Origin: Sphingobium subterraneum
Lineage (GTDB): Bacteria; Pseudomonadota; Alphaproteobacteria; Sphingomonadales; Sphingomonadaceae
Direction of reading: 5' to 3'
Length of the DNA stretch: 64,000 nt
Assembly (NCBI RefSeq): GCF_014199435.1
Contig: NZ_JACIJP010000004.1
Location: 186,001-250,000, forward strand
The notes beneath the pieces were generated by a model, which was not told where the DNA came from, did not search any database, and saw nothing but the letters and a program-made list of their open reading frames with translations. Positions 63,102 through 64,000 of this stretch are shown in pieces; the first letter of the stretch is position 1; each line of letters opens with the position of its first letter. The position numbers and the translations under genes were made by a program.

Positions 63102-63562
63102 ATGGCAAGGCATGATATAGGTTCTGATCAATGCTACGCCTGCCTGGTGAAGGATGAGAGCTACAAGGTTGCGATTTGTTACAAGATGTCGACGATGGTC
63201 ATAAACAACAGCTCAATCCGTGTGCCGCGCGATCTGCTCATTTCGCGCAAAGTCGTGAGCGATGCTTTCGACGCGGCCGACGATTGGATCGTCGAGAACA
63301 CCGCCGCGGATACCGTTGTGATTACCGCAGACATCCTGTTGGCGGACCGCTGTCTGAAGTTGGAGCCACCGTTATCTCTCCAACTGGCAAACCTTTTACG
63401 GGCTCCTCGATAGGTAGCGCCGTCGCCATGCGGGCGATCATGTCCGATCTGCGTGCTGGCGGTGATAACGTGGGCGGACCTGCCCCCTTCAGCAAAGCCG
63501 ATCGCTCGCGCTTTCTCTCGACCCTCGATCAAGCACTAGTGAAGTTACGACGAGGGACGTGA
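63102..63562 (+). pseudogene. YaiI/YqxD family (UPF0178) gene, frameshifted
   Basis: Homologues are about 150 residues and begin with a DADACPVK motif. Here the N-terminus is degraded (DQCYACLVKDESYKVA) and no proper start remains, followed by good matches RVPRDLLISRKVVSDAFDAADDWI and VVITADILLADRCLK. One base is missing near 63360; the C-terminal half then continues in the next frame with GATVISPTGKPF, GSAVAMRAIMSDLRAGGD and GGPAPFSKADRSRFL to the stop at 63560-63562. The family's biochemical role is unknown (PIN-like fold). Clearly non-functional. Confidence 0.82.
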
Positions 63563-63590
63563 TGCCAGCGTGTCTTTCGGTTTCCGCTCA

Positions 63591-64000
63591 CTATCGGCCG
63601 CCGCGTATCAGACGGCCAAGGATCGCTCCAATGAGCCCGATTCCGCCTACCACGAGGACAAACCAGACGATGCGGAAGCTGAGCAGGTAATCAAGGCTAC
63701 CCGTTGCGATGCTTGCCTTCAAAGCCGCGACGACGCCGGCATCGCCACGCAGGGCCGCACGCTGTTCGGCTTCGAGATTCTTCGCCGCGACCGCTTTGGC
63801 GGCAGCTTCTGCCCGTCGCTCAGCCTCCTCGGCGGGCACGGCGCAGGCCATATTGATGACGAGTGTGTTCTTTGTCGGTTCGCCTTTCCATGGCCGTGTA
63901 CTGCCATCTGGACAGCGCAATTTTCCGGCTTCGGACTGTTCGAGTAGCCCCGTCAGGCCTCCCATAGTATCGGCAGGCTGTTGAGCGACGGCAGGCATCG
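63591..64000 (-). CDS. Exported membrane-anchored protein of unknown function, 5' end beyond the window
   Basis: The visible 136 codons start inside what looks like a signal peptide end (AVAQQ). There is a cysteine pair (LRCPDG and NMACAVP, about 20 residues apart), a long charged helix rich in Ala and Glu (residues about 55-95, likely coiled coil), and a C-terminal membrane helix (IVWFVLVVGGIGLIGAILGRL) ending in basic residues. The Met at 63998 is probably internal. No known family is recognised. Confidence 0.6.
   Translation of the reverse strand, partial: MPAVAQQPADTMGGLTGLLEQSEAGKLRCPDGSTRPWKGEPTKNTLVINMACAVPAEEAERRAEAAAKAVAAKNLEAEQRAALRGDAGVVAALKASIATGSLDYLLSFRIVWFVLVVGGIGLIGAILGRLIRGGR

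Noticed and set aside
1..64000. CRISPR arrays, tRNA or rRNA genes, intact insertion sequences
   Set aside because: No regularly spaced repeats, no tRNA-like TTCGA-arm sequence with CCA end, and no transposase reading frames were seen on either strand.

Overview
This 64 kb window is high-GC alphaproteobacterial chromosome, most likely from the order Sphingomonadales. The case rests on gene content: a DUF5818 protein, a sphingomonad-style argH-lipoprotein-lysA-siroheme run, a remnant of the short tyrosine integrase common in sphingomonads, an EcfG-type promoter and many TonB/lipoprotein genes. I saw no rRNA, tRNA, CRISPR array or intact insertion sequence.

Layout. 0-8.4 kb is a core metabolic block: the 5' part of isocitrate lyase (aceA) facing its likely regulator ScfR, a LacI-type regulator, a TlpA-like lipoprotein, argH, a small lipoprotein, lysA, siroheme synthase and ZntB. 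8.4-11.6 kb holds a KaiC-like ATPase overlapping a hybrid histidine kinase. 11.8-22.7 kb is a complete micro-aerobic respiration unit: an Fnr regulator with its cysteines, OmpW, ccoNOQPGHIS, a small Cys-rich exported protein, and hemN. Two FNR boxes can be read directly, one midway between ompW and ccoN and a perfect one before hemN.

22.7-26.2 kb and 42.4-46.0 kb look like parts of a phosphate-starvation programme. An alkaline phosphatase behind a PHO box faces a PlcP-Agt-like pair (phospholipid hydrolysis, then glycosylation of the diacylglycerol). A CYTH-CHAD protein and the betaine-lipid genes btaA-btaB each have a PHO box. A PhoX phosphatase lies at 49-51.5 kb. Together these would strip phosphate from phospholipids and rebuild the membrane from phosphorus-free lipids.

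26.4-32.4 kb carries small conserved proteins of unknown function, an FAD-dependent protein, a hydrolase, a DksA-type zinc finger, TrxC and a DUF3072 protein behind an EcfG-type promoter. 32.4-38.8 kb looks acquired: it is AT-richer, begins next to a broken cupin gene, and holds a quinohemoprotein alcohol dehydrogenase and a TonB receptor that share an inverted-repeat operator. 38.8-48.7 kb continues with a lipid kinase/phosphoesterase operon, a CBS-domain chemoreceptor, the lipid genes, a GST and a cation/proton antiporter.

49-59.3 kb contains phoX followed by a compact VirB-type secretion operon (virB1-2-3-4-6-9-10-11) with no virB5, virB7, virB8 or virD4 in the window. The block is bracketed by an imperfect 21-bp direct repeat and lies beside an integrase gene whose catalytic tyrosine codon has become a stop. 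The right end (59.7-64 kb) is rich in gene remnants (integrase, YaiI family, possibly a ClC channel) around a lipoprotein and an SLC13 transporter.
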